Source of the DNA: Cynocephalus volans
Taxonomy: Eukaryota > Chordata > Mammalia > Dermoptera > Cynocephalidae
Direction of reading: 5' to 3'
Length of the DNA: 64,000 nucleotides
NCBI RefSeq assembly: GCF_027409185.1
Contig: NC_084462.1
Coordinates: 2,294,001-2,358,000, forward strand
Made by a program: the position numbers and the translations under genes. How positions within the stretch are numbered: position 1 is the first letter of the stretch; each line of letters opens with the position of its first letter. Below the pieces are notes generated by a model. The model did no database searches, had not been told where the DNA came from, and saw nothing but the letters and a program-made list of their open reading frames with translations. Of the stretch, positions 55,124-64,000 are shown in pieces.

Positions 55124-57435
55124 TATGACTCCTTTTGATAGTAAATTGCTTGAACTATTCTGAACTACACCTGCTTTAATGAAGATGGTCACATAGCTGG
55201 TTCGTTTATGTTTTCACTGTGATTGATGAACCACCTGTTTTTCTTCTGTAACTTTCTTGTCTTTACAATAAAAACTGAAGCCAAAACTGACTCGGGGCTG
55301 TGCCTGGGCTCTCCTCTCTTGAAGGAGTTTTCCTCCGTGCAGTCCCTTAGGGCTTCTCATTGCTCTGAATACATGGGCTCTGAGTCATCTTTTGCATCTC
55401 TGTCACTCTGCGAGAGGTGACACTTGACCTTGGTATTACAGCACCAAGCTCTAACCAACTGAACCAACTGGCCAGCCCAAGACAACCCACTTTAATGTAA
55501 TGAACTACATCCAGATTGCAATAACAACATAGAAGAAAGGTAAAATGAACTGGTAACAGCATTTATGAAGCTGCACTGCCTCTGCAGTACTGAGTTATAA
55601 TGAATTATGAATATTCTCTTTCCAGGTATAGGATCTCAGGCAGCCATTTAAACTCTCTGGGCCCTAGTGTGCTCTTTACAGGGAAAAATACACTAGAAGT
55701 AGGATCTTGTCCAAACTGATGGTTTCTGAGGTTCCTTTCATGTCCTGTGATTCTCTGCGCTCCCTCCACAAGGAGATTATAATCAAACACAAAGTTAGAT
55801 AGTAAAATACCCAAAAGGGTTCGGTGAGCAGTTGCTGTAGTCCATTTGCTTTGGAGAAAGACAGTGAAGAATCTTTTGAGTGAATGGATGAGTCCTTAGT
55901 GTGCCTCTTATTTTCTTCAATACCAGCTCCTTATAACACTATGCTGTGTAACTTTCCACAGGGAAAAAAACAACGCTGCCAGTTCTGAGTGGGACCCGGA
56001 GCAAGAGGGGGTTCTTCAGCAAGTCCAGGCTGTGATAACATCAGTTCTGCCTTGTGGGCTATGGAATACCCTTGCCTGCTTCTGCGGGGAGCTGCTTTTT
56101 GTTTGTTCCTAATAGATACCTAATATCCAATCAGGAGCACAAAATAACAATGCCACTATGCTGCCCATTGGGAGTTGGAATTACTTGCCCTATTGTATCC
56201 TAAGGTTGGGTGTGGCATTAGCTCTCCCTTAGGAGAAGGGATCAAACAGAGCCAGAATGCATGGTCCAGTTACATCAATAGGTACCCAGCTTCCTGTATC
56301 ACCTATGTCTGCTGCTCTGTGGCCTCGCCCTGAACTACGACCACATGAGGTTTCCTATGACCGACTGCCTAAGTGTACTGGGTTGGATAGTGTCCTCCCA
56401 AGAATTCACGTCCTTTCCAGAACCTTAGAATGTGACTTTGTTTGGAAATAGGGTCATTGCAGATGTAATTGGTTAAGTTGTGATGAGGTCATACTGGAGT
56501 AGGGTGGGCCCTTAATCCAGCACGACTGGTGATCTTACATGAAGAGAAGAGACACTAGGCACACACAACACACAGAGAGGAGGCCATGTGATGACAGAGG
56601 CAGGCATTGGAGTGATGCATCTACAAGCCAAGGAATACCGAGGATTGCCAGCAAACACTGGAAGCTGGAAGAGGCAAGGAGGGAGCCTCCCCTAGAGACT
56701 TCAGAGAGAGTGTGGTCCTGCTGACACTTTTTTTTTTTTGGAGGTTTGCAACCACTTTTATTCATATATTTATTTATTTATTTATTTTGATGATTACATT
56801 TTATTTATTTTTTTAAATTTTACTTTGTCGATATACAATGTGGTTGATTATTGTGGCCCATCACCGAAACCTCCCTCCCTCTCCCCCCTCCCACCCAACA
56901 ATGACATTTTATTTTATTTTTTATATGTATTTTTTATTTTTATTTTTTAATTTTTATGGAATCAAAATTGATTATACTTATTTTTGGGGTTCAACATTGA
57001 GATATCTTAATTAAATCAATATTACCAGCATACGTATTATTATAAATCATAATTATTCTTTATGTCCCTTGTCCAATCTCTCCCCATCCCCCTCTCCCTC
57101 CTCCTCCCCCCTCCAATTACCCTAGATTTCTTCTCTCCTTCTGAAAGAGTAATGGTTACTCTGTTGATTTGTTGCCTAGATGATCTGTCCAATGCTGAGA
57201 GATGTGTGTTCAGGCCTCTCAATATTATCATAGAGCAGATGCTTCTGTCACTCTGAAATGGGCTTTGTGGAGAGAGACGTCCTCTTCTTTTCTTTATCTC
57301 TGCTGGTGACTCTCCTTGTGTCAATGCACTCCAGTGGCTGGCGGACAATCTGTGTGGTGGTTGTGGCGTCTAGCAGCTTTCACAGCAGCCATGCTTATTG
57401 TGGTGGCTGTGGTGGGCCACCCACATGGAGGTGAT

Positions 57436-57606
57436 TTTTTTTTCTTTTTTTAAAGATGACCGGTAAGGGGATCTTAACCCTTGACTTGGTGGTGTTAGTA
57501 CCACGCTCAGCCAGTGAGTGAACCGGCCGTCCCTATATAGGATCCGAACCTGTGGCCTTGGTGTTATCAGCACCGCACTCTCCCGAGTGAGCCACAGGCT
57601 GGCCCT
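57436..57606 (-). mobile_element. CYN dimer SINE inside the L1 derivative
   Basis: GATGACCGGTAAGGGGATC to CACAGGCTGGCCC. TSD GGAGGTGAT / AGAGGTGAT. Confidence 0.88.
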
Positions 57607-57653
57607 AGAGGTGATGTTTTTGGCATGCTCCTTTTGGTGCTGTTGGTGTGACT

Positions 57654-58290
57654 GGTTGTGGGAGGGGGGTCTAGTCCCTGGCTCTATACCCTAGGCCCCC
57701 ACGCAGGGCCCTAAGGCACTGTCAGTGTGCTTGGTTGTGGGGAGTGTCCGGTCCCTGGATCCATGCCTCAGGTCCCTGACAGGCCCCGAGACGCTGGTGT
57801 GGTCTGCCTGGTTGTGGGAGGAGCGTCTAGTCACCAGATCCATGCCCTGGGCCCCCAGGTGGGGCCCTGAGGCACTGGTGGTGTGCCTGGTGGTGGTGGT
57901 GGGGTCTGGTCCTCTTCTCCATGCCCCAGGTCTCCAGGCAGGCCCTGAGGCACTGGCACAGTGTGCCTGTCTGTGGGAGGGTGGTCCAGTCCCCTTCTCT
58001 ATGCCCTGGGTCCCTGGGCAGGCCCCGAGGTGCTGGCACAGTGTGCTGGGTTACGGGAGGGGATTCTAGCCCCTTTTCCATGCCTTGGATTTCAGGCAGG
58101 CCTCGAGGTGTTGGCGCAGTGTGCCTGGTTGTGGGAGGGGGGGGTCTAGTCCCCTTCTTTATGCTTTGGGTCCCCAGGCAGGCCCTGAGGTGCTGGTGGT
58201 GTGAGTGGTTGTGGGTGGGGGTCCTGTCCCTGGCTCCACGCTTCCTGTCTCCTGGTGGGCCCCAAGGCACTGGTGGTGTGCCTGGGGTGG
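57654..58290 (-). repeat. VNTR, about eight units of 77-80 bp
   Basis: Units begin GGTTGTGGGAGG (+ strand) at 57654, 57733, 57810, 57889, 57969, 58049, 58127 and 58207. Each has a CCAGGCAGGCCCTGAGG block. G+C-rich, partly diverged. Confidence 0.88.
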
Positions 58291-59354
58291 AACAAATTTT
58301 TTGTCCTTTGCTTACTTCTAACATGGGGGAACTTTCTGTGGGAACCAGTACATGAGCTGTGTGGTGAGTTAAATTGCTGCTTTGCTGCTGTTTCCCTAGG
58401 GAAGGCTTTTTGTGCATCTCAGGGTTTAATGGTTGATCTTATAGGTACTTCCAGCTTTCTAGAGACCTGGTGAATCTGGGTTGTGTAGAAACTCTGATCT
58501 GGGCCTTAGTTTTTTCATCAAACTGCACCCCATGCCATTCTGCATTCCCGACCAGTCTCCTCTGAGTGGTCCTGTGCTGACTGGGGGTGTGGACTGGCTG
58601 TCCTTGCTGTGTCCCAGTGTTCTCCTGGTGGGCCTGTCTCCCCTACTGCCTGTGCTCCAAACACTTCCCAGGGCATGGGCGCTGTGCTGGTCCCTTGCAT
58701 TGACTCACCGGCCTCTGAATGGCTACCATTTTCAGCTGTTCTGGCTCCTCGCTCCTGCGTGGGTCCACAGGAACCCTATTAGTGGTCTTGCTGTCCTGGG
58801 GACCACCAAGGCCCTCTTCTCCCCTGCTGCCTCCAAGTAACTTCATCTGAAGGGAACAGCTGCGGCTTCTGCTGGTTCCTGCTCCACGCGCTCATCAGCC
58901 CCAGCATTAAAGCGGCCGCGGCCCAAAACACTCAGAGCAGTTTTTTCTTTCTCTCATCGTGGTTTCTTCCACTTTCATGCACTCTGTAGGTCTCTCCTTC
59001 TCTTCCCCTGAGCTCCAGTGGCCCCAGCTTGGCTGATGTTACATTTTTATAGTTGTAAATTAGTTGATTCGTGGGAGAGAGTGACGCTGGAGACCCTCTA
59101 TTTCATCATCTTGACCGGAACCCTGAGGACACTTGGATTTCAGACTTCTAGCTTTCAGAACTGTGAGAGAATAAATTTCTGTTGTTTCAAGCCCACACTC
59201 CACTACCAGCCCCAAGTTTGTGGCACTTTGTTTCGGCAGCCCTAGGCAACTATCTCACTGAAGAATAACATAGATAGTTTGGTATGCTGTATTGGCATTA
59301 GCCAGAAATATATTGCTGCTGGATTAGTGCCCTACTTGTAGGTGGCCCTGAAGG

Positions 59355-59590
59355 ACATTTTTAAAAATTGTGTTAAAATACACATTACATAAAACTGACC
59401 ATTTAACTGTTTTCAAATGCACGATTCAGTGGCATTTAGTAGATTCACAATGTTGTGCAACCTTGACCTCTGTCTAGGTCCAGAACCTTTTCATCCCTCC
59501 CCAAACAGAAAGTGCATTAAGCAGTCCACTCCCAATTTCCCCCTCCCCCGGTTCCTGGAAACCACAAATCTGCTTTCTGTCTCTTACTCT
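59355..59590 (+). repeat. L1M 3' UTR fragment
   Basis: GTGTTAAAATACACATTAC, ACCATTTAACTGTTTTCAAATG and CAATGTTGTGCAACC. Confidence 0.65.
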
Positions 59591-59591
59591 G

Positions 59592-59955
59592 TTCCTGCTA
59601 CTATAACAAAATACCTTAGACTGCATAATTTATAAATAAAATAATTTATTTCTCACAGTTCTGGAGGCTGGAAATCCGAGATTAAGATACCAGCAGATTC
59701 AGTGTCTGGTAAGGGCTTGCTCTCTGCTTCTTTTTTTTAAAAGATGACCGGTAAGGGGATCTTAACCCTTGACTTGGTGTTGTCAGCACCACGCTCACCC
59801 AGTGAGCCAACCGGCCATCCCTATATGGGATCCGAACCCGTGGCCTTGGTGTTATCAGCACCACACTCTCCCGAGTGAGCCACGGGCCGGTCCCATTGCT
59901 CTCTGCTTCTAAGATGCACCTTCTTGCCATATTTTCTGGAGATCTGTAGCAAAGC
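59592..59955 (-). mobile_element. MaLR LTR fragment split by a SINE
   Basis: TGCTACTATAACAAAATACC, CACAGTTCTGGAGGCTGG and GATTCAGTGTCTGGTAAGG; reverse MaLR/MLT1 3' end. Confidence 0.65.
59732..59895 (-). mobile_element. CYN dimer SINE with exact 15-bp TSD
   Basis: TSD TTGCTCTCTGCTTCT exact at 59717-59731 and 59896-59910. Confidence 0.94.
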
Positions 59956-60059
59956 AATGTGAATATCTTAACAGTACTGAACTATATATTTCAAAATGGT
60001 TAAAACGGGAAAACAGTATGGAGGTTTCTCAAACAACTGTAGATAGAACTACCATGTTG

Positions 60060-60237
60060 TTTTAGTCCGTTTTGTGTTGCTATAACAATTACCTGAGACT
60101 GGGTAATTTATAAAGAAGAGAGGATTATTTGGCTTACGATTCTGGGACAGCTGCATCTGGCATGGGCCTCAGGCTGCTTCTACTCATGGTGGAAAGTGGC
60201 AGGCAGCTGGTGGGTACAAGCAGATCACATGGTGAGA

Positions 60238-60291
<54 letters not shown>

Positions 60292-60490
60292 GTGCCAGGG
60301 TCCTTTAAACAATCAGGTCTCGTGGGAACTAATAGAGTGAGATCTCTGTCATTAATCTCCCCTCCCCCAGGGAGAGCATTAATCCATTCATGAGGGATCC
60401 GCCCCCATGACTCAATCAGTTTCCAACACTGCCACATTGGGGATCAAATTTCCACATGAGTTTTGGAGGGGACAACACATCCAAACTCCA
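60060..60490 (-). mobile_element. MST-type MaLR LTR in L1
   Basis: TTTTAGTCCGTTTTGTGTTG, CCTGAGACTGGGTAATTTAT, CATTCATGAGGGATCCGCC and TTTTGGAGGGGACAACAC, reverse MST. Confidence 0.85.
60236..60289 (+). repeat. (GA)n microsatellite
   Basis: About 25 GA units within the MST LTR, expanded from its native GA-rich patch. Confidence 0.95.
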
Positions 60491-61491
60491 TCTCATGTGA
60501 CCTAGCAATCCCACTATTGGATATATACCCAAAGAAATGGAAATTATCATGTCGAAAGGATACCTGCACTCCCATGTTTATGGCAGCTCTATTTACAATA
60601 GCCAAGAGTTGGAGTCAACCTAAATGTTCATCAGCAGATGACTGTATAAGGAAAATGTGGTATATATATGTAACAGAATACTACTCAGCCATAAAAAAAG
60701 AAATTCTGCCATTCACAGCAGCATGGATGAGTTTGGAGAAGATTATGTTAAGTGAAACAAGCAGGGCACAGAAAGACAAATACCACATGTCCTCACTCAT
60801 AAGTGGGAGCTAAAGAAAGAAAGAAACAACAAATACAATAATATATTGAACTTTCAGAAGGAGAGAACAAAACTATGGTTACTGGAGCTGGGAAAGGGGG
60901 AAGTGGACGGCGGTTAGCGAGAAATTGGTTAACAGACACAAGGAATGATTACATTTTGTAATGAGGAACATGATAATTATCCTGATTTGTTCATCACACA
61001 TTGTACACAGGTATTGATTCAATTCTGTACCCCACAAATATGTATAATCAATTATGTTTCAATAAAAAGATAAAAATAGTTGAAATGATTTTTTTCTTTT
61101 GAGAAACATAACTATTTTTTTTAGGCAAATGACCTGAATAGACATTTCTCAAAAGAAGACATAAAAATGGCCAAGAAGTATACGAAAAAATACTCAGTAT
61201 CACTAATTGTCAGGAAATGCAAATCAATACCACAATGAGACATCATCTCACCCAGTTAGAATGGCTATTATCAAAAAGACAGAAAATAACAAATGCTGAT
61301 GATGAGGAGACAAGGGAACTCTTATACACTGTTGGTGGGAATGCGAGTTAGTACAGCCATATGTAAAACAGTATGGAGATTTCTCAAAAAACTACGAATA
61401 GAACAAGTGTATATGATCCAGTATGTCAAGGAGATAGCTGCACTCCCATGTTTATTGCAGCACTATTCACAATAGTCAAGTGTCTCCATTG

Positions 61492-61911
61492 TGTGTTGCT
61501 GTAACAGAATACCTGAGACTGGATAATTAATAAAGTAAATAGATTTATTTGGCTCACAGTCTGTAGGCTGGAAAGTCCACATGGGCAATTGCATCTGGCG
61601 AGTGCCTCAGGCTGCTTCCAGTCATGGCATCAAGTGGAAGGGGAGCCGGTCTATGCATAGAGATCACATGGCCCGAGAGGAAGCAAAAGAGAGAAACCTA
61701 GGAAGAGAGGCTCTTTTTAATAATCTGCTCAGGAGGGAACTAATGAAGTGAGAACTCACTCACACCTGAGAGGAGGCATTAATCTATTCATGAGGGATTC
61801 ATGCCCTTGACCCAAACACCTCCCACTAGGCTCCATGTCTTAACACTGCCACACTGGGAATCTAATTTCAACATGAGTTTTGGAGGGGACAAACGTATCC
61901 AAATTATAACA
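61492..61911 (-). mobile_element. MST-type MaLR LTR in L1
   Basis: CCATTGTGTGTTGCTGTAAC, CCTGAGACTGGATAATTAAT, CATTCATGAGGGATTCATG, TTTTGGAGGGGACAAACG. Second such LTR in tandem L1 pieces. Confidence 0.85.
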
Positions 61912-62349
61912 CCAAGATACCAAATTAACCTAAGTATTCATCAATACATGAATAGATAAAGTGTGCTATATATATACACAGCAGAATACTACTGAGCCAT
62001 AAAAAGAACGAAATCCTGTCATTTGTGGCAACATGGATGAGCCTGGAGGACATTATGGTAAGTAAAATAAGACAGGCAAAGAAAGACAAATACTGCATGT
62101 TCTCACTCATACATGGAAGCTAAGAAAGTTGATCACATAGAGAGGACAGTAGAATAGTGATTACTAGTGGCTGGGAAGGGTGGGGGAAGGGGAGATAGTG
62201 AGAGGTTGGTTCATGGATACAAACTAGGTAGGAAAATAAGTTCTAGAGTTCTGTAGCACTGTAGGGTGACTATAATGAACAACAACTAATTGTATACTTT
62301 CAAATAAACAGAAGAGAGGGTTTTCAATGTTCCCAACATTAAGAAATGT

Positions 62350-62520
62350 TGGGCCGGCTCGTGGCTCACTCGGGAGAGTGTGGTGCTGATAACACCAAGG
62401 CCATGGGTTCGGATCCCGTATAGGGATGGCCGGTTGCTCACTGGGTGAGCGTGGTGCTGACAACACCAAGTCAAGGGTTAAGATCCCCTTACCGGTCATC
62501 TTTAAAAAAATAAAAAAAAA
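62350..62520 (+). mobile_element. CYN dimer SINE with TSD
   Basis: GGGCCGGCTCGTGGCTCACTC to CTTACCGGTCATCTTT. TSD AAGAAATGT exact. Confidence 0.92.
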
Positions 62521-62639
62521 AAGAAATGTAGATGTTGATGTATATGCTAATTACCCTGACTTGATCATTATGCATGGTATACATATATCAAAATATCACA
62601 CTGTACTTTATAATTATGTACAATTATTATGTGTCAAAT

Positions 62640-62705
62640 ACTAGAGTGTGGTGTTATACATAACACCAAGACCAAGGGTTCAGATCTCTGTAGTGTCTAG
62701 CTTCC
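62640..62705 (+). mobile_element. Truncated tRNA-Ile SINE monomer
   Basis: GTGTGGTGTTATACATAACACC, GGGTTCAGATCTCTGTAG. Confidence 0.6.
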
Positions 62706-62779
62706 CCCCCACCCCAATATATATATAAAATTTTTAAAAAGTTGGTGCTGCAATCCTAATATCAGATGAATGAGTCTTT

Positions 62780-62943
62780 TTTTTTTTTTTAAAGATGACT
62801 GGTAAGGGGATCTCAACCCTTGGCTTGGTGTTGTCAGCACCACGCTCAGCCAGTGAGCTAACCGGCTGTCCCTATATGGGATCCAAACCCGGGGCCTTGG
62901 TGTTATCAGCACCACACTCTCCCGAGTGAGCCACGGGCCGGCC
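62780..62943 (-). mobile_element. CYN dimer SINE with exact TSD
   Basis: TSD CAGATGAATGAGTCTTT exact at 62763-62779 and 62944-62960. Confidence 0.94.
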
Positions 62944-63043
62944 CAGATGAATGAGTCTTTAAGGCAAAGTGCATTCCACAGGTTAAGAAATGGAGCATTA
63001 TAAAGATCATAGGCTTAATTCATTAGAAAAATATAAAAATCCT

Positions 63044-63143
63044 GGGGCCAGTTAGCTCAATTGGTTTGAGTGTGGTGCTGTAAATACGAAGGTCCACATT
63101 CTATCCTGTACTGGCCAGCCATCAAAAAAAAAAAAAAAAAAAA
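63044..63143 (+). mobile_element. tRNA-Ile SINE monomer
   Basis: GGGGCCAGTTAGCTCAATTGG, TGTACTGGCCAGCC, poly-A tail. Lacks the typical GTTC box B (reads CATTCTATCC). Confidence 0.8.
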
Positions 63144-63498
63144 GACATTTTCATTAAAAAAAAATCCTGAATACGTACGCATCTACTAATGGAGACTTAA
63201 GCAAAACACAAATATCCGCAGAATTACAGCTCCTATCACTGGGAGCTCTGGATCCTGGAAGACTTGCTTTCTCCCCACTGGACAGTGACTCCTTGGGGAC
63301 AGCATCCAGGAATGCTGTGCTGACCTCACTGTGCAGAGAGGGGGTGCCCACTACATGGTTGCTGAGGGAGGGAGGAGAGGCTGCCTGCTCACCCACCCTG
63401 GGCTCCCATCTTTTAGGTCCCTGAGTCCCACCCCTGACCTTCACAAGTATCAACAGCTTGTGACTCAAGGGTATGGTTAGAAGGGACCCATTTTTCTT

Positions 63499-63548
63499 TT
63501 TCTTTCTTTCTTTTTTTTTTCGCGGCTGGCCAGTATGGGGATCCAAAA
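63499..63548 (-). mobile_element. 5'-truncated tRNA SINE fragment with TSD
   Basis: TTTTCGCGGCTGGCCAGTATG. TSD GACCCATTTTTCTT on both sides. Confidence 0.75.
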
Positions 63549-63597
63549 GACCCATTTTTCTTAATGCAGAAAATGTCACTCAAAAAGAAGGGTGGTG

Positions 63598-63746
63598 GGC
63601 CGAGCCCGTGGCGCACTTGGTAGAGTGCTGCGCTGGGAGCACGGCGACGCTCCCGCCGCGGGTTCGGATCCTATATAGGACTGACCGGTGCACTCACTGG
63701 CTGAGGGCCGGTCACGAAAAAACGACAAAAAAAAAAAAAAAAAAAA
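63598..63746 (+). mobile_element. Hairpin-type tRNA-derived SINE with exact TSD
   Basis: Same subtype as 34284-34435: GGCCGAGCCCGTGGCGCACT, GGGAGC...GCTCCC hairpin (63635-63654), GGTTCGGATCC, ACGAC(A)n tail. TSD AGAAGGGTGGTG exact (63586-63597, 63747-63758). Confidence 0.92.
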
Positions 63747-63758
63747 AGAAGGGTGGTG

Positions 63759-64000
63759 ACAGGGAGGCAGAAAATGGGTTGGGTCCCTGCGTGGGCTGTG
63801 AATATGGGTGAGTCTCTCACCTTTTCTGGGCTCAGGGTCCCCAGGAGTGGCTTTGGGGGTGGTGGGTAGTTGGTTACAAGGGCTGACCTGGCCCTGACAG
63901 TGCCTGGGTCTGAAGTTCCTCCCCTGAGGAGGGTCACTGTTCTGACCTCACACCATCTTCCTGTGGGGCCACCTCTAAGTCTTGCAGCTCCTAGTTCCTG
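63759..64000. other. No gene seen at right edge
   Basis: Unique-looking DNA. In human the next genes to the right are SIGLEC11 and VRK3; I could not recognise an exon of either. Confidence 0.4.

Larger units (their letters stand above)
54474..55422 (+). mobile_element. Solo ERV LTR with short tandem repeats in U3
   Basis: TGTGGAGAACATT ... GAGAGGTGACA, 949 bp including an 89-bp SINE. A 6-bp TSD TTTGAC / CTTGAC (54468-54473, 55423-55428) flanks it and the SINE reading resumes exactly. AATAAA near 55266 sits about 155 bp from the 3' end, as in gammaretroviral-type LTRs. The U3-like part (54531-54712) has about nine 20-22 bp CAAAG-rich repeats. Orientation + by the AATAAA. No viral genes. Confidence 0.78.
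54424..55479 (-). mobile_element. tRNA-Ile SINE monomer split by a solo LTR
   Basis: Left part 54424-54473 (TTCTGGTGGCTGGTTGGTATG) and right part 55423-55479 (CTTGACCTTGGTATTACAGC to CAACTGGCCAGCCC) form one monomer. Confidence 0.82.
56728..59120 (-). mobile_element. Composite non-autonomous L1 derivative with VNTR
   Basis: Read on the minus strand: about 830 nt of L1-5'UTR-like DNA from 59120 (AAGATGATGAAATAGAGGG start); a VNTR of about eight 79-bp units (58290-57654); more 5'UTR-like DNA with a SINE; about 65 nt of ORF2 endonuclease remnant near 57220-57155 (encodes LNTHLSALDRSSRQQIN); an L1 3' UTR with a G/A-rich tract; A/T-rich tail ending in poly-A at 56728. Flanks TCCTGCTGACAC / CCCTGAGGACAC (9/12) look like an aged TSD. 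ORF1 and almost all of ORF2 are absent. Confidence 0.7.
56374..59256 (+). mobile_element. MLT1A-type MaLR LTR split by an L1 derivative
   Basis: Left arm 56374-56727 (TAGTGTCCTCCCAAGAATTC, GGGTGGGCCCTTAATCCAG, ATCTACAAGCCAAGG). Right arm 59121-59256 (TTTCAGAACTGTGAGAGAA, AATAAATTTCTGTTGTTTC, GCAGCCCTAGGCAAC). Confidence 0.85.
59990..61085 (+). mobile_element. L1 3' end (ORF2 C-terminus and 3' UTR), split by MST LTR
   Basis: Left piece about 59990-60059; after the LTR it resumes at about 60480. The reading at 60490-60813 still resembles the ORF2p C-terminus (PMFMAALFTIAKSWSQPKC, KMWYIYVTEYYSAIKK). The 3' UTR ends TATGTTTCAATAAAAAG. No full ORF. Confidence 0.85.
61100..62640 (+). mobile_element. 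L1 3' end, split by MST LTR and a SINE
   Basis: GACATTTCTCAAAAGAAGACA, TGAGACATCATCTCACCCAG and CACTGTTGGTGGGAATGC up to 61491, then 61912 onward (AATACTACTGAGCCATAAAAAG, ACTGCATGTTCTCACTCATA). ORF2 frame broken. Confidence 0.85.

Noticed and set aside
57827-58417. 196-residue minus-strand ORF with internal repeats
   Set aside because: The periodicity comes from the 79-bp VNTR; 79 is not a multiple of 3 and the frame changes from unit to unit.
60463-60813. 116-residue ORF as a gene
   Set aside because: It is the remnant C-terminus of L1 ORF2p running into the 3' UTR, not a host gene.
46515-64000. SIGLEC11 or VRK3 exons expected from human synteny
   Set aside because: No Ig-domain, ITIM or kinase-like exon could be recognised; these genes presumably lie further right, or are absent.
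1-64000. CRISPR arrays, operons, insertion sequences, prophage
   Set aside because: The DNA is clearly mammalian: GT-AG introns, CpG depletion, LINE/SINE/LTR content. The regular direct repeats found are VNTR, LTR or minisatellite units.
1-64000. Other source species: bat, horse, primate
   Set aside because: No VES, ERE or Alu SINEs. tRNA-Ile monomer/dimer SINEs are, to my knowledge, a colugo feature. Not verified by search.

Overview
This is a nuclear mammalian window, most likely from a colugo (Dermoptera). The coding content matches the block human carries on 19q13.33: TBC1D17 > < IL4I1 < NUP62 | ATF5 >. The interspersed repeats are L1, L2, MIR, MaLR/ERVL LTRs, hAT fossils and about 30 copies of tRNA-Ile-derived SINEs, present as monomers and dimers with clean target-site duplications. 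I saw no Alu, B1 or other 7SL-type SINE. tRNA-Ile monomer/dimer SINEs (the CYN family) are what I know of colugos. The species call is recalled knowledge and was not searched.

Layout. (1) 1-2.75 kb: the last four coding exons of TBC1D17 (+), a Rab GAP whose earlier exons lie left of the window. (2) 3.3-9.5 kb: IL4I1 (-), seven coding exons giving a 534-residue secreted L-amino-acid oxidase, tail-to-tail with TBC1D17. (3) 18.3-19.9 kb: the single-exon coding sequence of NUP62 (-), a 518-residue FG nucleoporin. Its first, non-coding exon is expected about 22 kb away in a CpG-rich promoter at 42.35-43.42 kb. (4) 42.5-46.5 kb: ATF5 (+), 295 residues. Two upstream ORFs of 3 and 59 codons are preserved, and the start codon of the second lies five bases before a splice donor. 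(5) 20-42 kb (NUP62 intron) and 46.5-64 kb (intergenic): repeats nested in repeats, with no gene I can support.

How the genes relate. NUP62 and ATF5 are arranged head-to-head over one CpG-rich promoter. IL4I1 lies downstream of NUP62 on the same strand, which is the geometry behind the NUP62-IL4I1 transcripts known in human. TBC1D17 and IL4I1 converge, with stop codons 711 bp apart. The genes do not form a pathway; the shared features are regulatory.

Most noteworthy structures: a 2.4-kb L1-derived non-autonomous element with an internal VNTR (about eight 79-bp units) inserted into an older LTR at 56.7-59.1 kb; a solo LTR carrying about nine 20-bp direct repeats that split a SINE; a SINE subtype whose anticodon arm is replaced by a GC-rich hairpin; the intact ATF5 uORF switch; and a cluster of palindromes in ATF5 intron 1. 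I found no CRISPR array, operon or prokaryotic system. All family names are from memory of consensus sequences, without alignment.
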